Source: DAOSEC01 sp035362935 (lineage in GTDB: Bacteria; Bacillota_I; Bacilli_A; ML615J-28; CAG-313). From it: DNA of 31,008 nt. Each line of letters opens with the position of its first letter. The stretch's first letter is position 1. The stretch is taken from assembly GCA_035362935.1 (NCBI GenBank), contig DAOSEC010000020.1, positions 1 through 31,008 on the forward strand, in the 5' to 3' direction. Below, one piece after another: positions 30,965 to 31,008 of the stretch. The translations under genes and the position numbers were made by a program. Under the pieces are notes generated by a model, which saw nothing but the letters and a program-made list of their open reading frames with translations, did no database searches and was not told the origin of the DNA.

Positions 30965-31008
30965 GGTTGGCGACGACCTATTGTTGCGATTGCTCACTAT
31001 CTTCGGCG
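30965..31008 (-). rRNA. rrf: 5S rRNA, 3' part (cut by window end)
   Basis: On the minus strand the last 44 bases read CGCCGAAGATAGT ... AGGTCGTCGCCAACC, matching the 3' third of 5S rRNA (the CGCCGATGGTAGT and GTAGGACGxCGCCA segments in Bacillus). The closing-helix strand ends near 30965. The rest of the gene, and probably 23S and 16S, lie beyond the window. Confidence 0.85.

Noticed and set aside
1..31008. CRISPR array, insertion sequence, prophage or toxin-antitoxin module
   Set aside because: No regularly spaced repeats, transposase or integrase motifs, or small paired ORFs of that kind were seen. All frames of real length are accounted for by housekeeping, transport or starch genes.

Overview
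The window is an AT-rich, gene-dense chromosomal segment from a low-GC Firmicutes/Mollicutes-type bacterium. TGA is read as stop (yqeK and the malF-like gene both end in TGA inside ATGA overlaps) and Trp is encoded by TGG, so the standard code is used. The hrcA-grpE-dnaK-dnaJ order with CIRCE boxes, the yqeG-yqeH-yqeK-rsfS block, two lipobox lipoproteins with low-GC-type signal peptides, and a surface pullulanase held by a C-terminal membrane helix rather than an LPXTG motif would fit an Acholeplasma/Izemoplasma-like lineage. That placement is inference.

Nearly everything lies on the minus strand; only udk and the pullulanase are on plus. From left to right: a PfkB sugar kinase (75-1025); the heat-shock operon (1120-5720) under a sigmaA promoter bracketed by two CIRCE operators; divergent uridine kinase; two tandem metallo-beta-lactamase-fold hydrolases; a long tight operon, transcribed right to left, running MTA/SAH nucleosidase, yqeG, yqeH, yqeK, rsfS, a PPC/DUF296 protein and a ROK-like sugar kinase; greA; rsmD with a small acidic unknown protein; a membrane-anchored cysteine-free thioredoxin-like protein followed by a heterodimeric ABC exporter with one degenerate ATP site.

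The region 19161-29842 is a starch/maltodextrin locus. A surface-anchored type I pullulanase and a lipoprotein alpha-amylase would cut alpha-glucans outside the cell, a MalE-like lipoprotein with two MalF/MalG-type permeases would import the oligosaccharides, and 4-alpha-glucanotransferase MalQ would process them inside. A tryptophan-rich lipoprotein of unknown function sits between amylase and malQ, under a promoter whose -35 box overlaps a full-consensus cre site. No transport ATPase (MalK/MsmX type), maltodextrin phosphorylase or LacI-type regulator is present. Hairpins between malE/malF and malG/amylase suggest graded expression.

The right end holds a DsbA/FrnE-type oxidoreductase and, reading leftward, the tail of an rRNA operon: partial 5S rRNA, tRNA-Asn(GUU), tRNA-Glu(UUC) and a terminator. 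No mobile element, CRISPR array or phage gene was seen, and no gene-free stretch exceeds 300 bases. The less explained items are the tryptophan-rich lipoprotein, the cysteine-free thioredoxin-like partner of the exporter, the PPC plus ROK pair in a ribosome-assembly operon, and the exporter operon's structured leader.
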